The notes under the pieces are model-generated. The model searched no databases and was not told the origin of the DNA. It was given only the letters and a program-made list of their open reading frames with translations. A stretch of DNA of 64,000 nt from Flammula alnicola. Lineage: Eukaryota; Basidiomycota; Agaricomycetes; Agaricales; Strophariaceae. The number at the start of each line of letters is the position of its first letter. Positions within the stretch are counted from its first letter, which is position 1. The DNA is taken from positions 62,001 to 126,000 of the forward strand of contig JADNRV010000129.1 in assembly GCA_015499995.1 (NCBI GenBank), in the 5' to 3' direction. Below are positions 47,714 through 58,947 of this stretch, piece after piece. Both the position numbers and the translations under genes were made by a program.

Positions 47714-47958
47714 TGTGACGGATCGCCATCTTCCGGTGTTCCGCCTGTCTCATCTTATCTTATCTCATCCACCTTACATATCCCTATCCCCCGCGCCCTC
47801 GCGTATATCGTATATCCTATGATTACCTAAGTACATGAGCCGTAGAGTATAAATACAGGCCTTCCTCATAGCAGGAAGGCCAACCTTGAATTCAGCGATT
47901 TATCCTGTCTTTTTGGTTTCCGTGTGCCGAGACTCGTGCTTTCTCACGCCTCGTCACA
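47714..47958 (+). repeat. 3' LTR of Gypsy 2
   Basis: 245 bp, one difference from the 5' LTR. Preceded by the purine-rich GCTGGAGGGCGTA, a possible polypurine tract. Confidence 0.93.
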
Positions 47959-48014
47959 GTAATCGATTCGATAAATCTCAATGAATAATTAGAACTGCAG
48001 ACTATATATTTTAC

Positions 48015-48910
48015 ATGTGATCCAAGTCCTCGCATACCAAATCTGGTCGGAATGCCCACAGGCGCTGACAACTTTGGCTGATCCAGGTCGACCGGTAACT
48101 TATCGTCCAAGACTACACCACAAACGTCTGTGCTGGGTACGCCCACTCGAGTCCCTGATGCCGAGTAGCAGCAATCGAAAATGACAGTCTGTTCCAAGTC
48201 AGAACCTGACAGAAACCATAAGAATTAGAAAATGTACGATATTATTCCCCTTGTTCTTGCAAATCAGGTCGAGGAAAGCCCCAATAGTCCTGTCAGGTAT
48301 AGGATGGACATCCACCTTTTTATAATCACATGGACATATTCCTTGAATTTTGTGCCCCGGTCTGCCTGCTTCCCAGCCGAATGGGACCTCCAGCTGGGCT
48401 CCATGACCGGCGTAATAGATTAGGATCAGGTCATCCGTTTCGATTTTCTTTTCCTTCGAGAGTTGCCTGAGCGCGTTGACGATTTTCTGGCGCGAAGCGT
48501 CATGATCAAGAAGGCAGCGGATGCGGCCTGGTGGGACATTCATGCGTGATTTCAGAAATTCCTCCATGGCCTTCGCATCATTCACGGCGCCAGCAAGCTT
48601 TGGTAGTGACGAGTAATCATTGATTCCAATAATGAGGGCATATAGCCTGGAAGATCGGCTTCATAAAGCCGAGTGAGGAAAGGAAATCATCATGAGGACG
48701 AACGTCACCTACTGCCTATCAAGAGTTGTTACTTGGCGAGGTAAGGGTAAGCGACCAGGATTGTCAATGGCTGTGAGGGTACGACGTGAACAACGACACA
48801 AAATCTTGCAGATGTAACTCTTACCCTTCAAGACACTCTGACTTTCCTGAGCCTCCTCAGCACGTAGAATGTGGCCATCGCTTACGGATCTTGGGGAAGG
48901 TTGCACTGTG
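48015..48910 (-). pseudogene. Caspase-domain (C14, metacaspase-like) gene 1, 3' end missing
   Basis: Minus strand. Short Pro-rich 5' exons (QPSPRSVSDGHILRAEEAQE, then AIDNPGRLPLPRQ) precede the catalytic domain: YALIIGINDYSSLPKLAGAV, DDLILIYYAGHGAQLEVP with the catalytic His, intron, then TVIFDCCYSASGTR with the catalytic Cys. Reading matches caspase gene 2 up to GLGSHV near 48015, where the homologue continues LLAACQKDE; here the sequence diverges and 56 bp later the Gypsy 2 3' LTR begins. The rest of the domain and the C-terminal region are not found on the other side of the retrotransposon. Family proteins cleave after basic residues and act in cell-death or self/non-self responses in fungi; this copy is probably non-functional. 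Confidence 0.72.
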
Positions 48911-49369
48911 ATATCGCTGGAATTCCCGTCAGAGTATTGAAGTGTGCAACCTCGTCCTTACCGTAGTCACGTGTAGCTACAAACTTGTTACTTCGTCACG
49001 TAGTCACGTACGGACAATTTTCATCTTTACCGCCATCCCGTTCGTCTTCACGTCCTACCTCAACAAGGAGCTTGGGAGCTATGCATAAATCCGTCTCCGC
49101 AGGTGGGATTGGGGTCAACAGTAGGTCAGTTTTCTTTTCGAGGCGCGAATGCGTTAAAGGTGCACTTCAGCGATGCAGACTTGGAAAACAGAGCTGGCCA
49201 AGGAATATGGAGATACTGTTGGTGGCTGATAGGTTCCTATTTATATGACTATTCACGTTGCCGATTTAATGTCCGGCGACACCTTGGGGACACTCAAATA
49301 CCGTTCTGACACAGCCGAGGTGTGTAGGCACTGCACCTGATCACAGGCAAACATTGTTGTGGCACGATC

Positions 49370-49820
49370 TAGTGTTTTCGCCGAGGCGAGGCGCCCCCGA
49401 GTTGAATCTCGCCTTCCATCGAAATCAGGACAACAAGTTGGTTCGAGGTAAGTACCTGATACTCGACGAGTTGACGCGAGTTGCCATCAAACTACGCACG
49501 TGATGCGGCCGCACGTACATGAAAGTTTCTGAATGAAAGCGTCTCTGCACGTCAAAACATTGCGCTCATTCTCCTCCGTCCTTCCTTCTACTAGTAGCGC
49601 AGTACATTTACGCCGCTAATGTACCTTGCGTTCCTGAATATGTATATTTCTTTATTTTTTCAAACACAATATGCATCGTACAACACTTTTTTGCCTCTAG
49701 GGTCTTTCAAAAACCGAGTCTCGAGACTCTTCAAGTTCTCAAGTTTTCGTATCGATTAGAGAGACTCCCTTTCTTAGAGGATCTTATTGCGAGCCGAGCC
49801 TCGCTTCGGCGATAACACTA
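49370..49820. mobile_element. hAT-type MITE 2 (451 bp)
   Basis: TIRs TAGTGTT(T/A)TCGCCGA(G/A)GCGAGGC; flanking 8-mers GCACGATC (49362-49369) and GCACGATA (49821-49828), 7 of 8 identical. GCGAG/GAGCC words near both ends; no ORF. Confidence 0.75.
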
Positions 49821-49828
49821 GCACGATA

Positions 49829-51244
49829 TTGGCGGCTCCAGCCTCTGACTCTCCATAAGTACTAAGTACTTGTCTCCATCTGGATAGGGCTCAAACAGTT
49901 GAAGGGTCTTTATGTCTTGAGGTGTGAATGGTCCCTGCATTCTTTGTGGAAAGGCACTGTTTCTTGGTGTTGTATTCAATGAAAATGTAAAAGAAAACAG
50001 ATCAGCATTCTAATATGTAAAGGTTCGGTTTTGCGAGCTTATTTCGGGTATTATGATGAGAAAGGGGAGATTTTATGACTCGACGATCTGAACAGATCTC
50101 AGCGAGGGAGACGACGAATTCTCCTGTTGGTTCATCTCGTTGTGATTTGAGCGAGTTTGCTAATCATCGTTTTTTGAGTTGTGTGAGGCGCCAGGTATTT
50201 CGGAGCTCGCTATGTTACATACATAACTTGGGTAACTAGCGAACTAGGTACTTGGTTGGCTAGTGATATAATGAGTCTTAAACTACTAGATCAAAAAAGC
50301 ATTGTTTTCAGGCCGAGCCGGGCCCGCACATCACTATTCGAAGCAATAAATGAAAGAAACATTGAAAGCCAGATAAGACAACGCCTTGACAGTGAAAATA
50401 AATGGTACAGATTTTATAGCAACTTTAAATCTGAACTCAGATAAAAAATGTTAGGTACGATATTCGCGAGATGGGCAGAGGGCCAAGAGATCAAAAACGT
50501 CGAACTATGCACTGCCAGATGTGCCAATTTAGTTCTGAACCGCTGTCCAACGACACAGCAAAGCGCTTTGAGAATGGTCATCCCAAACCCATTTGGACTA
50601 GATTCTCTGCTGAAATCCGAGCTTAGGTTGTCAAAATGACACGAATGAACGTCTTGCAAGCCATAAGCCAATCGCTCTGAAGATCCTGTGCAAATACTGA
50701 GCTTGTTGAAACACACCATCCATGCTTTTTGAACACTGTGCAGGAAATGACACCAGAGGGATGCTGGGGACGATGAGCCACTCTCTGCGAGACAATTGTA
50801 TCAACTGTCTTGCAAGCTCAATCTTCTCTCCATCAAAGTTTATGGCAAGACTCCGAATAACATCACGAACTAATCTGACAGGTTTGAACATGACACCTCG
50901 GACAGACGGCTTGCATTTCTTGGGTTTCGGATCAAGTTGTCAATTTACATTTACCGATCCAGTAAGTCGCCCTTGGGCGCTTATTCTCCCCATGAGGCCT
51001 AAAGTGGGGAAAGGATGCTGAATATGAAACAGATCCCAGTCCCAGTATATAGACCCATGTGGCTGCATTGGAACAGTCCTGTATAATCACGCCAACTCGG
51101 TCACCACTGAACTCGCTAATTCATCGTAATGGCAAGCACCTGTTGTATGGTGCCGAAGCTCTTGTGCAGTCCATTGAGCTTATGGATCACATTATGCATT
51201 TATTGCGTGTATGGTGAAAAACCGTTCGAGAAATTATCACTGAA
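49829..51244. other. Intergenic region between caspase genes
   Basis: A minus-strand open stretch at 50631-50891 (LVRDVIRSLAINFDGEKIEL, FPAQCSKSMDGVFQQAQYLH) looks coding-like but has no recognised family and stops on both sides. A hAT-end-like TAGTGATGTGCGGGCC (reverse strand, 50313-50338) lacks a clear partner. Otherwise nothing recognised. Confidence 0.35.
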
Positions 51245-53043
51245 CAACCCAGGCTCCGGAGGCCCAGTGATCAGCCCGCCAGGTGCGACCAGCCTTCCAA
51301 CTGTGCTGTCTTTAGTGTGAGTAGTCCGATTTGTAGTTGGACTCCCATCAATTAATGTTCAATCTGATAGAGGAAGCACGAATGGTAATGGCCACGGAGA
51401 TGGAACTGGGTATGTTTAACCGCTGTTCCCTTGCATTGCCGTATTCACCTCGATTGCCAGTGGAGGACAGGGCAGCGTGAATTCAGAAAGTGCCACGGGG
51501 TGCGTTGCTTCCCCTGCAGCTGTTTGGAGCTTGACTGACAACTAATGTGGTTTTCAGACCAGTGAAAATGTAAGCCTGACACCTATGTTCTGTCCATGAT
51601 CATTGACCCTCGTTGGCTATATTCAGCCCAGAATCTTATCCGCCAAAAGGCCCTGGCCCGTAAGTCGCCTCCTCCTTTCCCGTGCTACGAGAATCTGCGC
51701 TAAAGTCAAAAACTACGTAGTGGGGTGCCCAGGATTTTTGCATTAGTTATCGGGATCGACACGTATCCTAACCTTAGCAGACTTCGCGGCGCCGTTAACG
51801 ATGCCCTTGCTATGGTGGCTTTTCTCAGGTCTCATTTACGTGTTCCTAAAGATCGCGTTCGCATCCTACTTAACGAGCAAGTGACACGCCATGCCATTAT
51901 CGAAGCATTCAGGGAACTCGAGTCAAACAGTGCCATAGAGAGTGGTGACCCCATTCTCATCTTTTACGCTGGTCATGGCGTGTCCATGCCAGCGCCGCCT
52001 GGTTGGGAAGATGGTGGAGGGCATTCTAAAATTCAGGGTATAGCACCATACGATTATGCAAGTGATGCATTCGCCATACCTGACCGGACAATTGGTGCGC
52101 TTATCACCCTGATTGCGAATGAGAAGGGCGACAACATCGTAGGTCCTCTTTCAGACTGTACTTTACCCAGTTAACGACGCTTTAGACCGCTATTTTTGAC
52201 TGTTGCCATGCTTTCTCTGTCACCCGTGCTGTCGACAACGTTCGAGGCGTCACATTAGAAGATGAAATACCACACATCAGCAAAAGCGGGAAAGGCAGAT
52301 ATGGGTTTATATACGGTTACCATGTCCCCAATCTGCTCACAATCCAGACATGCTCCCACGGTATTGGCAATCTCCAAAATGCCATATATGTTTACAGATA
52401 TTGGCTAATCGTCCCCCGGATTGTGAAGTTGACCCTCCTTGTGATGATTCCCAAGCCTCACACAGGATTACATAGCATTATCACCTTGCAGAAATTGGCA
52501 ATCACCCCCAGTCTGATGTTAGAGATGACCAGGCTTACTTGACTTGCTTCTCACGGTGCAGAAAAGAGAGAACGAAACACGATATAGATTATATAATGAA
52601 AAGGAGTACATGAGTGTCCTACTAAGGCCTACATATACAACATACAGTGCAACCAGAAGCTCTGCCTGTGTCCGATAATCAGAGAAAGTCGGGCGCAGCG
52701 CAGACAGTGGCGAGAAAAGCGCAATAAGGAGGTGCCACTATTGGCGGCGGCAGCGTGAGGGGGAAGAGGAGGGAAAGTGGGGTGTTGTGGACCATCGAGG
52801 ATGAGATTTAAAAGCTGCACTGGTGGGGAGGAGCCACTGATGGCTGCAACAGATAGGAATAGTTAGTATGTAACATATGAGATGACGGACAGAGGGAGAC
52901 CTTGTAACGTATGAGAGGATGGACAGACGGACCTAGAGAGGAAAACCGAGTATTCTTTTGAGTCCGGCAGGCCAAGGTGCATGCATTTTATGAGTACCAG
53001 AGATTTCATATACAAAGCAAAGCTTACCGTGGCATGGCACAAG

Positions 53044-53630
53044 TAGTGCTTGGAAGTTAGGTTAGTTAACTGCAAAATAACCGAGACCTAACTGGACCTC
53101 TAACTGCAAATAACCGGACTGCAGTTAGTGGTTAGTGGTTTCTGAGCATTGACTAACCGGTTATTTTGCGGTTATAGGACCGGTTAGTGACCGGTTATGA
53201 CCGGTTATGACTGATGATTTGTAGCCCTCATTTTTCTCGTTAAAACAGGCTTTGGACCATAATTTTAGGTCAAAAACTGACTGAGTTACAGTTAAAACCA
53301 TAAAATATCAGTCAAAAGAGTAGATAGCATGTAATAAAATCATAACTCAGTCAGTTCTTTACCGAATTTAACGTTCCCAGGGTCGATTTGAAGCTTAAAT
53401 GAAGGACAATAAATTATACTAAGTCATAAATATGCAGTTACTAGCGGTTATAACCGGTTTTTAATATTTTCGGTCCTAACCAGTTACTAACTGCAACTAA
53501 CCGGTTTTTTGCGGTTTTTTGCGGTTAGGTTAGGTTATTTCGGGTCTGGGAACAAAGGCTAACCGGTCTCGGTCTCGGTTAGAGCCTCTGGGTACCCAAA
53601 AACCGGACCTAACCGGACTTTCAAGCACTA
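53044..53630. mobile_element. hAT-type MITE 3 (587 bp)
   Basis: TIRs TAGTGCTTG(G/A)AAGT with a perfect 8-bp duplication GGCACAAG at 53036-53043 and 53631-53638. Both ends consist of AACCGGTTA / GGTTAGG words in both orientations; the middle is AT-rich. Nested in the 3.8 kb element. Confidence 0.85.
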
Positions 53631-54105
53631 GGCACAAGCGTAGCCAGGTGTTCCAGGGCCCAGGGCTGCTATCATAAAATCATGAGTGATACATCTTGAA
53701 AGACCTTTGAAACAAATAGGGAGATTCAGAGGACATGAGAGTGCGTCGTCGCGCGAACAAATGACGAGCCGACACAGGCGTCGGTGAAAGGGAGGATAAC
53801 AATCTCCAGACTACTAAAGGTGTCCTCAGAGGGTACAAGAGGTGGCAATGACGGAAACCCATACTAGAAGTAAGGGAATGGGAACAGAGATGGCGGGTAA
53901 GAATGTGGTGGTGGTAGAAGAGAGAGAAAGGCTCCAAGTCCATCGTCAAATAATTTCCCTTTTCGAGAAATCAACATGATTTATAATCACGTGTGTCGGT
54001 AAAAGACTTGCCGTTCCCGACACCTGACTGCAATCACCTTCAAACTTTCAAGACACCACCTTTATATAAAAGGTCGACTTCGTCTCCAGCGCCTTGCTGC
54101 ATCAG

Positions 54106-54527
54106 TAGTGATGGGCACGGGTGCCGACACCCGTGCGGGTTTGCGGGTACGGGTGTGGCGGGTGCGGGTGCGGGTGCACTTTGAGTGACCCTCAGCCAAC
54201 CCGCACCCGTGTGCCAGGGTCACGGGTTTCCGGCCGGCACACGGAAAACTCCGAAATGTGTGTCCAACACGTTCTTTAGTTACCTGAATAATTAATTATG
54301 TAATGTAATTTTCCAAAATGTATTCTAATTTTAATTTAACATGGTTCTGCTAGCACAAGTTCTCACGACGCCCATCAAACCCGCACGGGTTTCTGTACCC
54401 ACGGGTCACCTGCAAACCCGCACCTGCAAGCACGGGATCCCGTACCCGTGGCCACGGGTGCGGGTTTTGGCGGGTACGGGTGCGGGTCGACAAAAAATTG
54501 CCTGCGGGTTACCCGTGCCCATCACTA
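54106..54527. mobile_element. hAT-type MITE 4 (422 bp)
   Basis: TIRs TAGTGATGGGCACGGGT with a perfect 8-bp duplication TGCATCAG at 54098-54105 and 54528-54535. Ends are packed with CGGGTGCGGG / ACCCGCAC words. Nested in the 3.8 kb element. Confidence 0.87.
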
Positions 54528-54972
54528 TGCATCAGTCACATATGTTACACCTTAAGTGTCATAAGGATAAGGCTCACCATTTCAGAGACTACTTATGTAT
54601 AGAGACAACTATGTTTAGAGAAGACAGGCGAAGGTATTATGATTTCAAAGCGTCCTACATCGTCACTGATTTTACACTTCTTGGAAGGGCTAGGTTGAGC
54701 TGAACAAAGAAACAACTTCATATTCTATCGACTAACTGGATCTCGTCGCTCATAGCGTCCCAGGCTTCTCTCCCCAGCTGAATCTACACGAATATTCTAC
54801 TTTAACTTCAATTTCACGACCTCCTTACCGCACCAATTTCCTTCTTCCTCGTCTACTTGGCAACCCCTAGTTGCATTCACCGCAGTCATCTATGTCGCAT
54901 TCTCCCGCTGCCTCTTGTTCGAATTTGGACACCCCATAGGTAAAATGCTCGCCCTCGCGGGAGGCTTCGCCA

Positions 54973-55179
54973 ATGCGGACCGCTGTTGTTGACCCTCAAC
55001 TTCAGCGCCGACGCTTCCCGTGCGTTATCATTGGATGTGATCGGCGGTTCACCAGTCAATACACGCTGAAGGTCCACTGCATGGACTCGGAGGCACACAA
55101 ACCCAAGCCTACAGGTATGAAACTGTACCGCTTTCGAGCAGTCACCAAGGTGGCTATTGCAAATTTTGCAGTGCACTAG
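54973..55179 (+). CDS. Short ORF with one C2H2 zinc-finger-like motif
   Basis: The 68-residue frame contains CVIIGCDRRFTSQYTLKVHC followed by MDSEAH, with C-x4-C-x12-H-x5-H spacing. It lies inside the 3.8 kb insertion. It may be a fragment of a host or transposon protein; a single finger in a short frame can arise by chance, so a live gene is doubtful. Confidence 0.35.
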   Translation: MRTAVVDPQLQRRRFPCVIIGCDRRFTSQYTLKVHCMDSEAHKPKPTGMKLYRFRAVTKVAIANFAVH

Positions 55180-55249
55180 TGATATTATAAATTAGAATTT
55201 GAAACAAGTACAAGATTCGAAAATACGTTATAAGGTGATCGACAAGAAC

Positions 55250-55515
55250 GCAAGTTGAACAAGAATTATATTTGGTGATGATTGACAAGGAGACGTAACC
55301 ATTCAAACCAAACAAACAATGGGACAAAACTCGAATTCAAGTTGAATGGGTACAAACTTTTATTTGGTGGTGATTGATAGGAAGACGTAACCACGCAAAC
55401 CAAACAAACAGTGGGACAAAACTCGAAATCAAGTTGAATGGGTACAAACTTTTATTTGGTGGTGATTGACAGGAAGACGTAACCATCCAAACCAAACAAA
55501 CAATGGGACAAAAGT
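55250..55515. repeat. 92-bp tandem repeat, about 2.9 copies
   Basis: Units share TTTGGTGGTGATTGA, AGACGTAACC and CAAACCAAACAAACA blocks; the ATTGA word recurs at 55281, 55373 and 55465. Copies differ by scattered substitutions. Confidence 0.8.
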
Positions 55516-57633
55516 CCTTCCTTATATAGTGAATTTAGACCGGGAGAAGCCTCTCTGCTACGCAGCAAGGCGAAGTATTGTCGATCTCGAAATGCATTTG
55601 ATAGAGGTAGATATAGTGTATGTAGAGTAGACATCTAGGTATGCCTACATTACCATAAGTTAAACACAACTTCGACGAATTACGACTGTGACTTGACTGC
55701 AACAAGGCCTTAGCCGACTCCTCATTGACATTCAGTGACGCTATGAAATCCCTTGAGTGAAAATTTGCACATGAGAGACTGAGTAATGGCAAGAATTTGC
55801 CAATGTCAAAAATGGTGGGAGATCATATGACAAGGCCTTACCATGAAGATGAAAAGGGCGGTTAAAAAATCATCATCCCGGGAATAAGTTGACAACCTTC
55901 TCACAAAGCTTGCAAATGGATTGACAAGGTTAGTAATTATGGGGAGGCCATGGCCAATGTCTCATACAGCGGGCGAGCATCTGCCAATGCATTATAAGGA
56001 CGGGTATGGCATTGTGATGGCTTGCCAATCACGGCATCTCCGGCCAATTTTCGCCCAGGCTCCCCCGCTTTTCACTCATTTGCTGATGCATGACCTTGAC
56101 GAACACATTTGGGGAGATGCACCTGGGACCTCAGATTCGAATGGTATCGGTCTCCTCCAAGGTAACCTTCGAACGCACGTTTTATTAGCTGCGTGCCAGA
56201 AGGATGAAAGTGCTAAAGAAATGGACAACCGAGGCCGCTTCACATCGGCGCTTCTGGCTTTGTTGGAGAAGCCAGACGAACTCAAGATGCTCACCTACTC
56301 GAATATCCTAAATCGTATCGATAGAACCCTCCTCATAGAGTAAGTCGATGAACGTTTTGTTTTAAGGATCTCTTACCTTTTTCGCCTTTCTTCTCAGCCA
56401 AAATCCTCAAGTCGAAGGATTGAACCGAGATCGCAAACTTTTCACCTGTGATGTGCCACGCGATTTCTACCCCGTGAGCCTGCAAGGAAATACATACGTC
56501 ACGGAAGCGGGTACTTTGGATGGCGTTCTCCTTGACTCTGAGTTTACAGTTTACGAAAGTCTGGACGCTTTTCTCGACCTACGCCCTCTCGGGACACTGG
56601 TACCGGTGGCGAACAGGGTGACATCTAGGCAGTCTATCATGAAACCCCAAGGCGCACAAATCCCTCTTCCAAAGCCCGGCATTGTGGTTCAGCGCAGAGC
56701 AGCGTCCGGACAAGCACTTCATATTAGAACTACTTTCAAGGTGGCCAGTCTTCCGGAAGAATCGCAGAACGTGATGCAGAAAATGCAACGTCAGAACGTC
56801 ATCGTGCTGGTTCAATCCACTGAGCGCGCTGAAGTTGAAGTTACCTTGCACGACGATCGCATTTTATTCAACATCCTCGACAGGTTTGCGAGGGCAGTCG
56901 GCCTCACGAGAGTCTATCATGACTGTCCAGCTGACACTATCCCTTACAACATCTTCCATGCAGGCTCCCGATTTTTCTGGAACCTGCGACGCACCCACGC
57001 CCATCCCCTATCCCGCGATGTTCAGATAGAGTTCCGAGCCCTGAAGGTGTCCACAGAAGAAAATGGCATCCAGGTGCTTGAAGCAGTCGGCGACAATCTG
57101 ATCGACGATCATGGAGTCATCAGGATCCCTTTCAGTGCAACGACGCAGTATGGCATCAAGCTCACAAATCAATCGAAATGGAACCTCTTTCCAGCAGTTT
57201 TCTACTTCAATATGGCCGACTGGTCTGTTAGTGAGTACCGTGCACAATTCTGTGCTGTCAGATACTCACGGAAATGACTTTCTGTAGCCACTTACTACCA
57301 TGCTGGCACAAGTGGCCCATTTACTCCTGACATACCCCTCCGCCAGAATGGTGGAACACTCACCATCGGATACGGCTCTGGCGGTTTCGATCCCTTCACC
57401 TATGCCGCGATTGACGAGAAACAAATGGTTGGGATGGGTCATCTAAAAATTTTCCTCTCTACAAGGCCGGCTGAGCTTCAAGACATAGCACAGCGATCCC
57501 CTTTCCTCGGCGTGAGGGAGTCATTCCGGATGCCACCCCCTATCCTTAATACATGGTCCTCCCTTCAATTTCCCGTCGTTTTGAGAGCTTGATCATCGGA
57601 GAGAACTACTATTCGTCATAGCATCTGCCATGT

Positions 57634-57945
57634 ATAATAATATTACTGTACCATTTCATTCAATTCGGCAGGGCCCGTGACGCGTGACAGCGCTGCCGAA
57701 ATTTTTGTTTCGGCACTCTCGAAAACTCGCCGTGACACGCGCAAATTTTTCGGCAATGTAGCGCCGCAGGCCGTGAAAAATTTCTACATTTAGCGTCTTC
57801 CACCAAGTGATTTCGGCACCCGGCAAAAATCGCCGTGACAATCGTGACATTTCGGCGTTTTGGAAGGCCCCGTGACGCGTGACTGCCGAATTGAACGAAA
57901 TGGTACTTGAACGAAATGGTACAGTATTATTCAATATAGTATCCT
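57634..57945. mobile_element. Small TIR element just 3' of caspase gene 2
   Basis: Left end ACTGTACCATTTCATTCAAT then TCGGCAGGGCCC; the right end is its complement with an extra partial copy of GAACGAAATGGTAC. About 310 bp, GC-rich centre with repeated CGTGACGCGTGAC and TTTCGGC words, no ORF. A target duplication could not be fixed, so the outer limits are approximate. Confidence 0.6.
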
Positions 57946-58030
57946 TGTCTCCTTAAGTTGCCCGATAAAGGCCGATAGCTTATGTAACCACGGGAAATTA
58001 TATCCACCTGTATGACAAATATTCTCCTTT

Positions 58031-58330
58031 TCACGAAGACCAGCAATTATTCACCGGCAACAACTTCGTCCTGCTCGTCCTCCTCCCCTTACACTGCAAA
58101 TGTATCCCCACCGCCCGACGCCTCGTTGAAATGCATCTTCCTTGCATCGGCCCATCATACTCCCACTTCTGCACCACCCGCCGCGCGATTCCCTCGAACA
58201 CATCCGACACGGCCTCACCCGTCTTCGCCAACGTAAAGAACAACTTGGGACCGCGTTCGGGAGGCAGCGGAGCATCTGCGCTCCCCTTGTCTGTCCCTCC
58301 GCCATCCTCAGGAGGATTCTCCCATACATT
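58031..58330 (-). pseudogene. Fragment of a Rab7-like GTPase last exon
   Basis: Minus-strand reading PLPPERGPKLFFTLAKTGEA then VSDVFEGIARRVVQKWEYDG matches the end of the 36051-37398 gene (PKLFFTSAKMGEGVNDVFEY, IARRVVRKWEYDE). The G1-G4 part is absent and the tail runs into a different frame. It lies on the opposite strand to the intact gene, in the same relative order to peptidase B as the intact gene is to peptidase A. Confidence 0.82.
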
Positions 58331-58947
58331 GCCACGCTGACTTGCAGCTCACCTCGTCTCACAATGCCTGTGAATGCACATCCGTAAGATCAAAGTACCT
58401 TCGTCTTCGGTTTCGGGAGTGCATAAGCCTGAGAAGACCATGTCGTTTCATAGTTGGGCCAGGTTGCTCGCGGATACGTTGCATTTCATTTCCCCCTAGC
58501 TCAGTGGCGCTATTACTCTAGAATCAAGCGCACTAGAATCAACCAGTCTACTCGCCACCCTCGATATGAGCTAACCCACCGCCTTCGATATCTCCTCTGT
58601 TAAGCTCGACTGTTCCTTGTGTTCCTCATGGATCTTCGTTTTGCCTTTTTTCTTCCGTTTCTTAGTCGGGTTGGATCTGCAGTCCGCGCAAGTACTACCA
58701 CAGAACGTCGAGAGTTGGCCCACAAGCATTAGTATCAACATTTCTATTGAACAAGGTGGGTTATAATTAAGCTTTGTGGAAAGTCGTGATCTGCGATATA
58801 TCCGAGGTGTTAATGGATGTAAGTACAGGTTTAACGGCAGCTGCATCTATTATAATACGCCTACCGACTCATATAAATACCGCATTGTACGGCACTGTAC
58901 GGATTTTTGGGCCTACTTCTCCCCTCTTCAAGGTCTCTGGATCCAGC

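Larger units (their letters stand above)
39204..47958 (+). mobile_element. Gypsy LTR retrotransposon 2 (8755 bp)
   Basis: Two 245-bp LTRs (TGTGACGGATCG ... CTCGTCACA) with TSD GTAAT at 39199-39203 and 47959-47963. Order: gag with CCHC knuckle, aspartic protease, RT, RNase H, integrase with a chromodomain-like tail, then an additional ORF. The LTRs differ at one base (a CpG/CpA site, GGCCGACC against GGCCAACC), so insertion is recent, yet gag, RT and RNase H contain several frame breaks. It lies directly downstream of truncated caspase gene 1. Confidence 0.95.
52275..56098. mobile_element. 3.8 kb non-autonomous TIR element inside caspase gene 2
   Basis: The ends start CATCAGCAAA on both sides (right end in reverse complement), followed by AGCGGG-containing sequence with a small offset. 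The dinucleotide CA is duplicated at the junctions (52273-52274 and 56099-56100); removing element plus one CA restores the codon line EIPHDLDE. Subterminal TTGGCAAT words recur in the left end (for example 52363, 52496) and as TTGCCAAT in the right end (55795-56030). A 2-3 bp duplication fits CACTA-like transposons, but superfamily is not certain. No transposase is visible. It holds two hAT MITEs and a tandem repeat. Confidence 0.72.
51245..57592 (+). pseudogene. Caspase-domain (C14, metacaspase-like) gene 2, split by a transposon
   Basis: Mini-exons of a Gly/Pro-rich N-terminus (STNGNGHGDGTG, SGGQGSVNSESATG, PESYPPKGPGP) lead into the C14 domain: PRIFALVIGIDTYPNLSRLR, PILIFYAGHGVSMPAP (catalytic His), intron, TAIFDCCHAFSV (catalytic Cys) up to EDEIPH. 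A 3.8 kb insertion (52275-56098) interrupts codon CAT. Downstream the frame resumes exactly: DLDEHIWGDAPG, then RTHVLLAACQKDESAKE, RFTSALLALLEKP. Two further introns (near 56341 and 57230) lead to a long C-terminal region (about 380 residues; VYHDCPADTIPYNIF, TLTIGYGSGGFDPFTYA) common to the Agaricomycete type, ending at TGA 57590-57592. All pieces appear otherwise intact, so disruption is recent; the insertion carries stops in frame. Confidence 0.8.

Noticed and set aside
53030..53630. Telomere-like GGTTAGG runs
   Set aside because: The words are GGTTAGGTTAGG and AACCGGTTA in both orientations inside a MITE with TIRs and TSD, not TTAGGG arrays.
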